Numbered from the stretch's first letter, positions 44,271 through 53,608 are shown. The stretch is DNA of 64,000 nucleotides from Winogradskyella alexanderae (GCF_020166335.1 NZ_JAIUJR010000008.1:124001-188000); one strand, 5' to 3'. The notes: generated from the letters alone by a model not told the origin. Translations and numbers: made by a program.

Positions 44271-44885
44271 ATGAGAAAGTTAGTTTGTTTGGCCGTTTTA
44301 TTTTTTATTGTGCCCTTTGCACTATTTAGTCAAAATTTATCTAACCTAGAGTTCATATCTCCATTTCATGATGGTGTTGCAGCCATAAAAAAGGGAGAGC
44401 GTTGGGCATTTGTAAATAATCAAGGTGAATTAGTCGTAGATTTTAGAAATGATTTTGTATTATCTAATATCAATAAAAAAGAGTATCCGATTTTTAATTC
44501 TGATAGATGTTTAATTCATAAAAAGAAAGATGGCATCTTATATTATGGATACATTGATAAAAAGGGTAATGAAGTTATAGAACCTGAATTCCTAAATGCA
44601 ACACCATTTACAAATGGCTTGGCCATAGTTCTAAAACTCTATAAAGACGTTTTAGGCACAAATGATGTGCTCGATAAAAAAATGATCGATTACAATTATA
44701 TGGAAGTAGCAATCGATATGAATGGTGATATAGTTCATTATTTTACTGAAAAACCAGTTCATATAACCTTATCTCGAGACTTTTTGAGGAAACCACCTTT
44801 AATTAAAACCAAGTTTATCGCGGAAAATTTAATTGCCACTATGAACAAGGATAAAACTTGGTCTATTAAGAAGTACAAATTATAG
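44271..44885 (+). CDS. Exported WG-repeat-like protein
   Basis: A ~204-residue exported protein. Signal peptide MRKLVCLAVLFFIVPFALFSQ, then at least two WG-type repeats: FISPFHDGVAAIKKGERWAFVNNQGELVVDF and YYGYIDKKGNEVIEPEFLNATPFTNGLAIV. WG repeats form small beta units whose function is mostly unknown. The open frame begins at 44214, but ATG 44271 starts the signal peptide and follows AAAGGAAATC, a plausible ribosome-binding site, so I use it. It heads the four-gene operon ending with the ABC exporter ATPase. Confidence 0.8.
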   Translation: MRKLVCLAVLFFIVPFALFSQNLSNLEFISPFHDGVAAIKKGERWAFVNNQGELVVDFRNDFVLSNINKKEYPIFNSDRCLIHKKKDGILYYGYIDKKGNEVIEPEFLNATPFTNGLAIVLKLYKDVLGTNDVLDKKMIDYNYMEVAIDMNGDIVHYFTEKPVHITLSRDFLRKPPLIKTKFIAENLIATMNKDKTWSIKKYKL

Positions 44886-44890
44886 CTCTT

Positions 44891-45970
44891 ATGAGACTAT
44901 TCTATTTATTGGTTATTGCAATTCTAATATGTAGTTGCTCAAATAGTAAGGAACATATAACACCAACAAAACGTTCCATTACAGAATCTGTATACGCCTC
45001 TATCACTGTTCAACCGGACAGCTTGTATCAAGTGCATTCTATTGTTTCTGGGATTTTACAACAAAACCTCGTGGAAGAGGGCAATCTTGTTAATAAGGAG
45101 CAACCCATTTTGCAAATCATAAATAACTCGCCCAAGCTTAATACCGAAAACAATAAGTTGGCAGCAGACTTAGCCTATGAAAACTATAAGGGTGAAGCTA
45201 CTATTCTAAATGACATCAATAATGAAATTATTGCAGCTGAACTTAAATACAAGGATGACTCTATCAACTATTTTAGACAGTTAAATCTTTGGAAACAGAA
45301 TATTGGATCAAAAGCACAATACGATTCGAAGAAATTAAATTATCAATTGTCTCTTAATACGCTCCATCTACTTAAAGACAAATACAAGCGAACAGAACAT
45401 GAATTAAGGGTACAATTACAACAAGCGGAAAACAATTATAAAACGTCTCTAATTACTTCAGAAGATTTTACCATCGGCAGTAAAATCAATGGAAAAGTTT
45501 ATGCCTTGTATAAAGAACCTGGAGAAATTGTTACAACCGTTGAGCCTTTAGCTTCCATTGGTAGTTCAGATAATTTTGTAATTGAAATGCTAATAGATGA
45601 GGTCGATATTGTTAATATAAATCCAAAACAAGAGGTATTAGTAACATTAGATGCTTACGAGAACAATGTTTTTGAAGCTTTAATTACCAAGATATACCCA
45701 AAAAAAGATATCAGGAATCAAACCTTTTTAGTTGAGGCTATTTTTAAAGATCCTCCAAAGAAACTCTATCCAGGTCTGTCTGGTGAAGCAAATGTAATAA
45801 TCGCCAAACATGAAGATGTACTTACCATACCAAAGTCTTATTTAGTTGAAGACAATAAAGTATCCACCGATAATGGACTTATTGCCATTGAGATAGGCTT
45901 GCAAAATATAGAATTCATAGAGGTGATTTCGGGTATTTCGGAAGACACAAAAATCTACAAACCAAACTAA
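44891..45970 (+). CDS. Periplasmic adaptor (membrane-fusion) lipoprotein of an ABC exporter
   Basis: A 359-residue HlyD/MacA-type adaptor linking an inner-membrane ABC permease to the outer envelope. Lipobox ICSC (Cys16) anchors it. The biotinyl-lipoyl-like half (VHSIVSGILQQNLVEEGNLVNKEQPILQI) and its partner (KINGKVYALYKEPGEIVTTVEPLASIG) flank a long coiled-coil hairpin (~85-180), followed by beta-barrel and membrane-proximal parts (VIEMLIDEVDIVNINPKQEVLVTLDAY ... YPGLSGEANVIIAK). The last base overlaps the permease start, so expression is coupled. The substrate is unknown. Confidence 0.88.
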   Translation: MRLFYLLVIAILICSCSNSKEHITPTKRSITESVYASITVQPDSLYQVHSIVSGILQQNLVEEGNLVNKEQPILQIINNSPKLNTENNKLAADLAYENYKGEATILNDINNEIIAAELKYKDDSINYFRQLNLWKQNIGSKAQYDSKKLNYQLSLNTLHLLKDKYKRTEHELRVQLQQAENNYKTSLITSEDFTIGSKINGKVYALYKEPGEIVTTVEPLASIGSSDNFVIEMLIDEVDIVNINPKQEVLVTLDAYENNVFEALITKIYPKKDIRNQTFLVEAIFKDPPKKLYPGLSGEANVIIAKHEDVLTIPKSYLVEDNKVSTDNGLIAIEIGLQNIEFIEVISGISEDTKIYKPN

Positions 45971-47232
45971 TGGTTAATTGGAAACTTATTTTAAGCATTG
46001 CGAAAACTCATTTACTAACCAAAGTAAAACAAACAAGTATTGCCGCTCTTGGAGTAACCTTCGGTATTGGGGCTTATATCACTCTTGTTTGCTTTATGAC
46101 TGGTTTAAATACAATGCTTGATAACCTCATCTTAAATCAGACACCGCACATTCATATTTACAACGAAATTAAACCTTCTAAAACTCAACCAATAGATTTA
46201 TATGATGAACTCCAAAACAGTTTAAACATAGTACATTCTGTTAAACCTAAAATAACTCAAAAGAAAATTCATAACGCGCTTCCTATTATGGACTATTTGA
46301 CTAATAATGAAAATGTTATGGCCGTTTTACCACAAATTGAGACTCAGATTTTCTACATCGCTGGTTCCATTGAAATAGGTGGAAATATAACAGGTATTGA
46401 TCCTATTGCGGAGGCGACCCATTTTAACTTAAACAATAATATTATAGAAGGTTCTGCAGAAGATCTTAACGTTACGGATAATAGTATTATTCTAGGCGTT
46501 GGCATTGCAGATAGAATGTCGTTGAAAGTTGGTGATCGCGTACAGCTGAGTCCACTTGACGGTGGCTTGTTTCCATTAAAGATTGTTGGTATTTTTCAAA
46601 GCGGAATTGCCGATATTGATGCCATTCAGAGCTTTACCAACATAAAAACCATTCAACAAATTCTGGGTAAGCCCAAAAATTATATTACAGACATCAATGT
46701 AAAGTTAACAGATATTAAAAACGCTCCTGAAATGGCAAAGCAAATTGAAAAACAATTTGATTTGCGAGCAATAGACATACAGACAGCTAACGCTCAGTTT
46801 GAAACAGGAACAACAATTAGAAATTTAATTACATATGCCGTTTCCATAACGCTTTTAATTGTAGCTGGATTTGGAATCTATAATATTTTAAACATGCTTA
46901 TTTATGAAAAAATGAATGATATTGCCATATTGAAAGCAACAGGTTTTTCTGGAAGAGATGTTAAACTCATCTTTATGAGCCAAGCTATGATCATTGGATT
47001 CTTAGGTGGAGTTTTGGGTTTATTAATAGGATTGGGTTTAACAAGTTTTATTGGCACGTTACCTTTTAATACAGAAGCGCTTCCGACAATTGAAACCTAC
47101 CCCATTAATCTAAATCCCTTATTCTTTGTAATTGGTTTTAGTTTTGCCATGATATCTACCTTCCTTGCTGGTTATTTACCATCTAAGAGAGCTGAAAAAA
47201 TAGATCCGGTCAAAATAATACGTGGACAATAA
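45970..47232 (+). CDS. ABC exporter permease (FtsX/MacB family)
   Basis: A 420-residue inner-membrane permease of the MacB/LolC/FtsX type. One helix near the N-terminus (TSIAALGVTFGIGAYITLVCFMTGL), a large periplasmic domain (~60-265, with VMAVLPQIETQIF and VGDRVQLSPLDG), then three helices at the C-terminus, with the coupling region NMLIYEKMNDIAILKATGFSGRDVKLIF before helix 3 and PSKRAEKIDPVKIIRG at the end. Such mechanotransmission-type exporters move peptides, lipoproteins or antibiotics to the periplasm or beyond. It is frame-overlapped on both sides by its adaptor and ATPase genes. Confidence 0.9.
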   Translation: MVNWKLILSIAKTHLLTKVKQTSIAALGVTFGIGAYITLVCFMTGLNTMLDNLILNQTPHIHIYNEIKPSKTQPIDLYDELQNSLNIVHSVKPKITQKKIHNALPIMDYLTNNENVMAVLPQIETQIFYIAGSIEIGGNITGIDPIAEATHFNLNNNIIEGSAEDLNVTDNSIILGVGIADRMSLKVGDRVQLSPLDGGLFPLKIVGIFQSGIADIDAIQSFTNIKTIQQILGKPKNYITDINVKLTDIKNAPEMAKQIEKQFDLRAIDIQTANAQFETGTTIRNLITYAVSITLLIVAGFGIYNILNMLIYEKMNDIAILKATGFSGRDVKLIFMSQAMIIGFLGGVLGLLIGLGLTSFIGTLPFNTEALPTIETYPINLNPLFFVIGFSFAMISTFLAGYLPSKRAEKIDPVKIIRGQ

Positions 47233-47906
47233 TGAAACCTATTTTAGAAGCTAGACATATCAATAAATTTTTTAGAAAACCCGTTCTATTTCATGTCCTT
47301 AAAGACATAAATTTTACAATTAACAAAGGTGAGTTCACCTCTATTATGGGAAAGTCCGGTTGTGGTAAATCAACCTTGTTGTACATACTATCAACCATGG
47401 ATACGGACTATGAAGGTGAGCTATCTTTAAATCAACAGCTCATCACAGGTGCAGAAAGGAAAGAACTATCTCATATAAGGAACAAATACATAGGTTTTGT
47501 GTTTCAATTTCACTATCTGCTACCTGAATTTTCAGTATTGGAAAATGTGATTCTGCCAGCAAAAAAACTTGGAGAAAAATCTGCCGAAGAAATAATCTCA
47601 GACGGTCATGACAAGCTGAAAATTTTAAATATTGATCACCTAGCAAAAAAACGTGCCTCTCAGATTTCTGGCGGTGAAAAACAACGTGTAGCCATAGCCA
47701 GAGCACTTATCAATAACCCAGCAATTATTATGGGCGATGAACCTACGGGCAACCTTGATAGTTATAATGCAGATAATGTTTTTAATATCTTCAGGCAACT
47801 CAGCGATGAAGAAAACCTATCCTTACTTGTTGTTACTCATGATGAAGATTTTGCAAAACAAACAGATAGAATCATCACAATGGGTGATGGTAGAATTATA
47901 AGTTAA
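47232..47906 (+). CDS. ABC exporter ATPase (LolD/MacB-NBD type)
   Basis: A 224-residue ATPase subunit powering the preceding permease. Walker A GKSGCGKST, Q-loop FQFHYLLPEFSVLENV, signature ISGGEKQRVAIARAL, Walker B IIMGDEPTGNLDS and the H-loop VVTHDED are all intact. Length and sequence match the stand-alone LolD/MacB-type NBDs. The ATG uses the last base of the permease stop. It ends the operon; the convergent GH3 gene begins its stop 26 bp later, with no clear terminator between them. Confidence 0.95.
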   Translation: MKPILEARHINKFFRKPVLFHVLKDINFTINKGEFTSIMGKSGCGKSTLLYILSTMDTDYEGELSLNQQLITGAERKELSHIRNKYIGFVFQFHYLLPEFSVLENVILPAKKLGEKSAEEIISDGHDKLKILNIDHLAKKRASQISGGEKQRVAIARALINNPAIIMGDEPTGNLDSYNADNVFNIFRQLSDEENLSLLVVTHDEDFAKQTDRIITMGDGRIIS

Positions 47907-47931
47907 TCTCCACCAAAAAAATCTGCCACGT

Positions 47932-50193
47932 TTATTTCACATTGATGGTAACTTCTGAAAGAATATTCCGTGACGAATTGCCAATTTTCAATGTATAGTT
48001 TCCAGATTCAACCTCCCAAGCCTTATTACCAACATTATAATAAGCCAATTCTTTAACAGGTAATTCTATTGTGACTCTTTTTTTTTGCCCTTTCTGAACA
48101 AAAACTTTCTTAAACCCTTTTAATTCTTGTGCAGCGCGTTCTACCTCCGATTCGGATTTACTAACATATACTTGTACAACTTCTTTACCATCCATATCTC
48201 CAGTATTTGCAACTTCTAAAGAAATAGAAATTTTCTCATCGGTCGAATAGTTCTTTTTATCTGACTGAATATTTTTTAAATCAAAAGACGAATAGGACAA
48301 TCCATATCCAAAAGGATATAATGGTTCTACATTCTTGGTATCGAACCAACGGTATCCAACCAAAATCCCTTCCTCATATATTACTGATGTGTCACCTGGA
48401 AAACTATTTGTGGCATGAGCCGGTGAATCTTCTAACGCTACAGGCATGGTCCACGGTAACTTACCTGAAGGGTTCACATTTCCTAGCAACACATCTGCTA
48501 AGGCATTCCCACCTTCAGAACCATTGAACCAACTCCAAACCAATGCTTGTGACTTTTCTTTTATAGCGCTTATATCAAAAGGTGCACCGCCAATCATAAC
48601 CACAATTGCATTTGGGTCTACTTTTAGAACTTCCTCAATTAATTTAACTTGGCCAAAAGGAAGTTCTAAATCTGCTCTATCAGAGGCCTCGGTTTCATAA
48701 TCGCGGTTAGAACCTGCAAAGATTATAGTTACATCAGAATTTTTGGCTGCATTAAGCGCTTTATCTAGCAGTTTAGGATCCAATTCGTCAATTGTAGTAA
48801 GCTGTTCCTGCGTTACTTCTCCAACCTCTGCCACTTCACCAAGAGCACCCTTCTTTTTTGGAGCATAGCGTTCTAGATAGCCTTCTGCGTAGTTTATTTT
48901 TACGGATTCTGGTAGTCTATTTTGCAGACCTTCTAATGGCGTCACCTCACGCTTGGTTTTTACACCGGCTCCAAAGCCACCTAGTGCATTCTTCTTCATC
49001 GCATTATTACCAATTACTGCAATAGATGTTATTTCAGATGTGTTTATTGGTAAAAGGTCATTACTATTTTTTAAGAGTACAACCGACTCTTTTGCTATGT
49101 CATAAGCATCCTTAAAGTGAGCCTCTGTATTTATGCTTCCTGTTTTACGATCGTCACTACCCATCCTTTTAACCGCATGCATCAATCGTAAAATTCGCTT
49201 TAAATGTATGTCCAGTTTTGCTTCAGACATTTTACCAGCTTTTATTGAATCCATCAATGGATCGGCCAAATAAAATTCATTAAACGGCTTTGGCGTTCCC
49301 ATTTCAATATCCAAGCCGCTTCTGAGGGATTTCACCGATGTGTGAACCGCATTCCAATCTGATATCACAATACCTTCAAATCCCCATTCATCTCTTAAAA
49401 CATCGTTTAACATATAGCTGTTTTCACAGAGATAGTCCCCACGAAACTTGTTATAGGCGCCCATCATACTATAAGCCTTAGCTTCAACCACCGCATCCTT
49501 GAATGCTGGAAGATAAATTTCTCGCAGTGTCCGTTCATCTATTTGAACATCAACAAAATCCCTATTAGTTTCCTGGTTATTTGCCGCATAATGTTTTACA
49601 CAAACCGCCACATCATTGTCTTGCATACCAACTACAAAAGGAACCGTAAGTTTTTTATTTAAAAACGGATCTTCTGTAAAGTACTCGTAGGTTCTTCCTC
49701 CAAGAGGTGTGCGAATAATATTAATGGCAGGCGATAACAGCACATCCTTATCTCTTGCGCGAGTTTCCTCACCTACACTAAACCCAAATTTATAAGCTAA
49801 TTCAGTATTCCAAGTCGCGGAGAGCCCTCCTCCTGCAGGATAATACGTAGCAAAATCATTATCTAAACCAGCCGGAGCCCAAGAATCTCTTGATATTTCT
49901 TCACGCACGCCTAAAGGACCGTCTGCCATTTTTAATTCTGGTATGCCCAATCGTTCAATACCAGCGGTTGAAAACATGCTTGTACCATGTAACATCCCCG
50001 TTTTTTCTTCTAAAGTCATTTGACTGATTAAAGAATCAATTTTTGCGTCAAAGTCATGTGTAATGTCTTTACCCTTATAGCTTACGGATGTTACGTCTTC
50101 ATCCATTGTATTATCTGTTTTTTTTGAATCATTGCAGGACAAGCTAGTAATAGCTACTGCAACTACTGATGATAGGATTAGTTTTTTGAGCAT
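47932..50193 (-). CDS. bglX: GH3 beta-glucosidase lipoprotein (BglX-like)
   Basis: A 753-residue exported glycosidase that removes terminal glucose from beta-linked oligosaccharides. Lipobox TSLSC (Cys20), the family 3 barrel with LKMADGPLGVR, RTPLGGRTYEYFTEDP, KHYAANNQETNR and the nucleophile Asp279 in GIVISDWNAVH, then the alpha/beta sandwich domain (VVLLKNSNDLLPI) with the acid/base region, and the fibronectin-like C-terminal domain (VQVYVSKSESE). Near BglX length (765). It is a lone gene away from the laminarin locus but could complete laminarin breakdown to glucose. It is divergent from a small gene that shares the box at 50349-50360. Confidence 0.95.
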   Translation of the reverse strand: MLKKLILSSVVAVAITSLSCNDSKKTDNTMDEDVTSVSYKGKDITHDFDAKIDSLISQMTLEEKTGMLHGTSMFSTAGIERLGIPELKMADGPLGVREEISRDSWAPAGLDNDFATYYPAGGGLSATWNTELAYKFGFSVGEETRARDKDVLLSPAINIIRTPLGGRTYEYFTEDPFLNKKLTVPFVVGMQDNDVAVCVKHYAANNQETNRDFVDVQIDERTLREIYLPAFKDAVVEAKAYSMMGAYNKFRGDYLCENSYMLNDVLRDEWGFEGIVISDWNAVHTSVKSLRSGLDIEMGTPKPFNEFYLADPLMDSIKAGKMSEAKLDIHLKRILRLMHAVKRMGSDDRKTGSINTEAHFKDAYDIAKESVVLLKNSNDLLPINTSEITSIAVIGNNAMKKNALGGFGAGVKTKREVTPLEGLQNRLPESVKINYAEGYLERYAPKKKGALGEVAEVGEVTQEQLTTIDELDPKLLDKALNAAKNSDVTIIFAGSNRDYETEASDRADLELPFGQVKLIEEVLKVDPNAIVVMIGGAPFDISAIKEKSQALVWSWFNGSEGGNALADVLLGNVNPSGKLPWTMPVALEDSPAHATNSFPGDTSVIYEEGILVGYRWFDTKNVEPLYPFGYGLSYSSFDLKNIQSDKKNYSTDEKISISLEVANTGDMDGKEVVQVYVSKSESEVERAAQELKGFKKVFVQKGQKKRVTIELPVKELAYYNVGNKAWEVESGNYTLKIGNSSRNILSEVTINVK

Positions 50194-50348
50194 TGATTTA
50201 GTTTTAGTAGTATCGATTTGTAAATTCTTGATTAAAGAATTTTAATACCAATTAAAAGTCCTATAAAGATATTTAAACATTTCCGTATTCAGTCTCTATA
50301 GACACATTTTTACACTGGAAATATAGAAAAATTAGTACTGCTATCAAT

Positions 50349-50360
50349 TGACCAATATCA
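50349..50360. promoter_or_regulatory. FNR-like box TGACCAATATCA upstream of the 62-residue gene
   Basis: The same 12-mer as at 32375-32386. It is centred 61 bp before the ATG at 50416, and 161 bp from the GH3 start on the other strand, so the small gene is the likelier target. Confidence 0.55.
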
Positions 50361-50415
50361 TTTCAGGACATGCTGGGAATAACTACTTTACTAATCTGAT
50401 TTTAAGACTTAAATA

Positions 50416-50604
50416 ATGAGATATCGCGTACACAGAATTGATGTCAATAAGACCAATATGCAGGAGAAGTTAGAGGAGTTTTTAAATAGACTAAAAGGCG
50501 AAGTTGTTTCTGTAGTGCCAAATGTAAGGCCAACATTTCAGTTTATGGGTGCTACAGCAAAAGTGGATTACATTTTAATTATAGAGAAAAAGATTGATTT
50601 ATAA
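50416..50604 (+). CDS. Small alpha/beta protein of unknown function
   Basis: A 62-residue soluble protein alternating strand-helix-strand: RYRVHRIDV, NMQEKLEEFLNRLKG, EVVSVVPNVRPTFQ, AKVDYILIIEKK. This looks like a complete small fold rather than a chance frame; similar short proteins occur in flavobacteria but I know no function for them. It has no signal peptide. It is preceded by an FNR-like box, placing it provisionally in the stress regulon. It is the last gene before the integrated-element remnant that begins at 50694. Confidence 0.75.
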   Translation: MRYRVHRIDVNKTNMQEKLEEFLNRLKGEVVSVVPNVRPTFQFMGATAKVDYILIIEKKIDL

Positions 50605-50658
50605 TGTTAGTCCTTTATTTTAAAATTTGATTTAAAGCAAACTTTACTCAAACTCCTT

Positions 50659-50687
50659 AAAAAAAAAAACCGAAACTTTCGTTTCGG
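50659..50687 (-). terminator. Terminator facing out of the tRNA-Leu element
   Basis: CCGAAAC / GTTTCGG (50670-50676, 50681-50687) with a 4-nt loop is followed on the minus strand by 11 T. It lies 7 bp beyond the distal copy of the tRNA-Leu 3' sequence, so it may be the original terminator of the tRNA operon, separated by the insertion. Confidence 0.8.
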
Positions 50688-50693
50688 CTTCTC

Positions 50694-50710
50694 ATCTGTA
50701 CTGAAGGCGG
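50694..50710. repeat. Distal attachment-site copy (17-bp direct repeat of tRNA-Leu 3' end)
   Basis: ATCTGTACTGAAGGCGG is identical to 53748-53764, where it forms the 3' end of tRNA-Leu. It lies about 145 bp from an integrase fragment, as expected for an att site. Only the tail of the tRNA is present. Confidence 0.8.
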
Positions 50711-50853
50711 AAGTACTATAATCCAAAAATTCAATCTATCTAATCCCCCTGAAAATCGAGTTTAAGCCCTTTAAAAATAGTATTTTCACGCATATGATGC
50801 AATTTCCTTTTTTGCACATAGCTTGCACAACTTGACCATAATCCACTTTAATT

Positions 50854-51093
50854 ATGGCAAATGTGAAAACCAAGCTCGATAGACGAAGAGCAAAATCTGA
50901 CGGTACTTACAATATCATCTATCGTATTACGAATCACAAGAAAGTCTACACTATTAATTCAGGGATTTCAATCTTTAAATACCACTGGGATAGCGAGCAT
51001 TCTAAAATCACAACACAGCACCCTAACTCAAAACTTCTAAACTTAAAACTACTTAAAGATTATTATACCATAGAGAAAGCTATCCTAACATAA
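50854..51093 (+). pseudogene. Truncated tyrosine recombinase/integrase (arm-binding domain only)
   Basis: Seventy-nine codons matching the N-terminal arm-type DNA-binding domain of Bacteroidetes tyrosine integrases (VKTKLDRRRAKSDGTYNIIYRITNHKKVYTINSGISI, with KYHWDSEHSKI). A full enzyme is about 400 residues and needs a C-terminal catalytic RHRH-Y domain, of which there is no trace in any frame downstream before the peptidase gene. The gene is therefore a broken relic. Its placement beside the 17-bp repeat supports integration at tRNA-Leu. About 190 bp of non-coding DNA follows. Confidence 0.8.
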
Positions 51094-51282
51094 CGCTTAA
51101 TTGTAGTACAGATAAGCTGTTCTAAAACGTCACTATGTAAAATAGCAGTTTTTCAATCATGTCTATAATTTTTCTTAATTTTAATCCACTCATTTCCAAC
51201 ATAACAACAATTACAGAAAAACAAAATTCTAATCAACAAATACTAGAGCGTTCAGAAGCACTAGAAACTAAAAAGACGAATC

Positions 51283-53454
51283 ATGAAATTATTAAATCTA
51301 ACCTTAGCCTGCATATCTACTATTTTGATATTTGCACAAGAGAAGCCAAATCTATTGCCACAGCGTATTGTCTTCGATGAATACCATGGTCAAAAAGTAG
51401 AAGACCCATATCGCTATATGGAAGATTTAAAAAATGAAGAGGTACTTAATTGGATGAAAGCCAACAACAAATATGCAGAAGATATGATGGCTACAGTCCC
51501 CGGAAGACAAGGATTAAAAGATCTTATGTTGAGTTTAGTAGCTAGAGAAGGAGATTATATATCAAATCTAAAAATCACCAATGATGGCACTTACTACTAT
51601 ATAAATCAGAAAGTAGGTGAAGAATTTGGTAAACTATATAAAAGAGAATGCTATGAATGTGATGAAGTTTTAGTTCTTGACCCAAAGATTTATAAACAAG
51701 AAAGTGATCAAGAGTATGCTATACAGAAATACATACCTAGTCATGAGGGAGATTTGATAGCGATTGAATTTGCAGTAAACGGATCTGAAAATCCAGAAAC
51801 TAAATTTATTGATAATGAAGGAGATTTTAAAGCGGGGTATTTAGACCTAGCAAGAGTGTATTCTTGGCTTCCAAACGATGACGGTGTTATATACACAAAG
51901 CTCTCATCTGCAGATGTTACAACTATGGACCGAAAAATAGATTTAAATACTTACATACATATGTTGGGCACGAGTTCAAGTGAGGATAAAGTGATTTTAT
52001 CTCGAAAAAATAATCCTAATTTAGATATTGAGCCGAATGAAATTCCTTGGGCTTATTATGATGCTGACGCCAAGAAGTTTTTTGGCTTTGCTAGTAGTGT
52101 TGACAACAGATTAAAGACATATCTGGGAATGCTTAAAAAAGATAATTCTATTGATTGGGAACCAATAACGGTGCATGAGGACAACATTGTTAGCGTTTCT
52201 GTGGGTACCGATGATATTTACATGTTAAGCTATAAAAATGCACCTAATAAAAGAATTTTGAAATTACCAGTCGATAAAATGGATATGAGTTCAGCAGTTG
52301 AAGTTGTTCCTGAAAAAATAGATGAAACCATAATCCAAATGAAGCCTACAATAGACGGCATATACTATGTAACTGTTAAAAATGGAATTGAAGCTAATGG
52401 CTATTTTTTACCAAAAAATGGTAAAGAACGTAAATTAGCATTTCCTTTTACAGCAGGTAATGCTAACATAAGTATTAAAAATGCACGTTCTTCCGAAGTT
52501 TGGTTTACTATAACAGGTTGGACCTCGCCTAATAAACGTTACCGTTATAATCCAGAAACAAATGTGTTTACTTACGAGCCATTAGAGGCGCCAATAGAAT
52601 TTCCAGAATTAGAAAATGTAATAGCTAAAGAAGTTATGGTTACTTCTCATGATGGCGAACAAGTTCCAGTTTCAATTATATATGATAAAAATTTGAAAAT
52701 GGATGGTAGTAATCCTGCCTTCATTTATGGCTATGGAGCTTATGGTAATTCTCAAGAACCATTTTTTTCACCAATTAATTTAGTATTAACCTCCTATGGT
52801 GTAGTATTCGTTGTGCCTCACGTTAGAGGAGGAGGAGAATTAGGTGTGGATTGGCATAATGCTGGTAAAAAACTAACTAAGCCCAATACTTGGAAGGATG
52901 GTATTGCAACTGCAGAATATTTAATAGAACAAGGCTATACTAGTAAAGGTAAAATTGGAATAGTAGGAGGAAGTGCAGGCGGTATTTTTGTTGGTAGAGC
53001 CATAACTGAACGCCCAGATCTATTTCAAGTAGCTGCACCTATGGTTGGATGTATGAATACTGTAAGAGGAGAAAATTCACCCAATGGCCCTGTAAATATT
53101 CCAGAATTTGGTACGGTAGAGGATCCAGAAGAGTTTACAGGCTTATTAGAAATGGATAGTTATCATCATGTAGAAAAGGGTGAAGACTATCCTGCACTAT
53201 GGATTACTGCCGGAATGAATGATCCTAGAGTTATCGCGTGGCAACCTGCAAAATTCGCGGCACGAATCCAAGCTGCTGACCAAGATGAAGAACCTATATT
53301 ATTCGTGACAGATTTTAGTGGAGGACATGGTCGAGGAGCTTCTTTTTCAAAAATGATGGATGGGTTATCAAGTATGTTTTCTTTTATGTTGTGGCAAACT
53401 GATCACCCTGAATTTAAGCCAGCTAATCGATCAGATAAAACTACACGCGAATGA
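51283..53454 (+). CDS. Prolyl oligopeptidase family S9A serine peptidase
   Basis: A 723-residue peptidase cutting short proline-containing peptides. Signal-like N-terminus (LLNLTLACISTILIFAQ) suggests export. The N-terminal beta-propeller (DPYRYMEDLKNEEVLNWM at the start) is followed by the alpha/beta-hydrolase domain: FIYGYGAYG, VVPHVRGGGELGVDWH, nucleophile Ser in GIVGGSAGGIF (most S9A enzymes have GGSNGG), Asp in GMNDPRV, and His in FSGGHGRGAS. It is intact and lies within the tRNA-Leu element between the two att-like repeats, so it is probably its cargo. The alternative frame overlapping its start is not coding. Confidence 0.93.
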   Translation: MKLLNLTLACISTILIFAQEKPNLLPQRIVFDEYHGQKVEDPYRYMEDLKNEEVLNWMKANNKYAEDMMATVPGRQGLKDLMLSLVAREGDYISNLKITNDGTYYYINQKVGEEFGKLYKRECYECDEVLVLDPKIYKQESDQEYAIQKYIPSHEGDLIAIEFAVNGSENPETKFIDNEGDFKAGYLDLARVYSWLPNDDGVIYTKLSSADVTTMDRKIDLNTYIHMLGTSSSEDKVILSRKNNPNLDIEPNEIPWAYYDADAKKFFGFASSVDNRLKTYLGMLKKDNSIDWEPITVHEDNIVSVSVGTDDIYMLSYKNAPNKRILKLPVDKMDMSSAVEVVPEKIDETIIQMKPTIDGIYYVTVKNGIEANGYFLPKNGKERKLAFPFTAGNANISIKNARSSEVWFTITGWTSPNKRYRYNPETNVFTYEPLEAPIEFPELENVIAKEVMVTSHDGEQVPVSIIYDKNLKMDGSNPAFIYGYGAYGNSQEPFFSPINLVLTSYGVVFVVPHVRGGGELGVDWHNAGKKLTKPNTWKDGIATAEYLIEQGYTSKGKIGIVGGSAGGIFVGRAITERPDLFQVAAPMVGCMNTVRGENSPNGPVNIPEFGTVEDPEEFTGLLEMDSYHHVEKGEDYPALWITAGMNDPRVIAWQPAKFAARIQAADQDEEPILFVTDFSGGHGRGASFSKMMDGLSSMFSFMLWQTDHPEFKPANRSDKTTRE

Positions 53455-53532
53455 TGAATAAAAATAAATTATAAATCAGGTCATAGCTGTGCACATTACA
53501 AGCACATGGCTTCATTGGATTTAAAAAGGCTA

Positions 53533-53608
53533 GAAAACATCTTAGCTCAGCTGGATAGATCATCTGCCTTCTAAGCAGGCGACCATAGGCTCTTGTCTGT
53601 AAAAGAAG
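53533..53608 (+). pseudogene. Decayed tRNA-Arg(TCT)
   Basis: TAGCTCAGCTGGATAGATCA matches a D arm except that GAGC has become GATC. The anticodon arm TCTGC-CTTCTAA-GCAGG is intact with anticodon TCT, and ATAGG begins a T arm, but the T loop and 3' acceptor are lost. No proper acceptor stem forms. It is a tRNA fragment carried or left inside the element. Ends are approximate. Confidence 0.65.

Noticed and set aside
51159..51380. 73-codon open frame overlapping the prolyl oligopeptidase start
   Set aside because: It runs out of frame into the peptidase coding sequence and has no recognisable composition or start signal.
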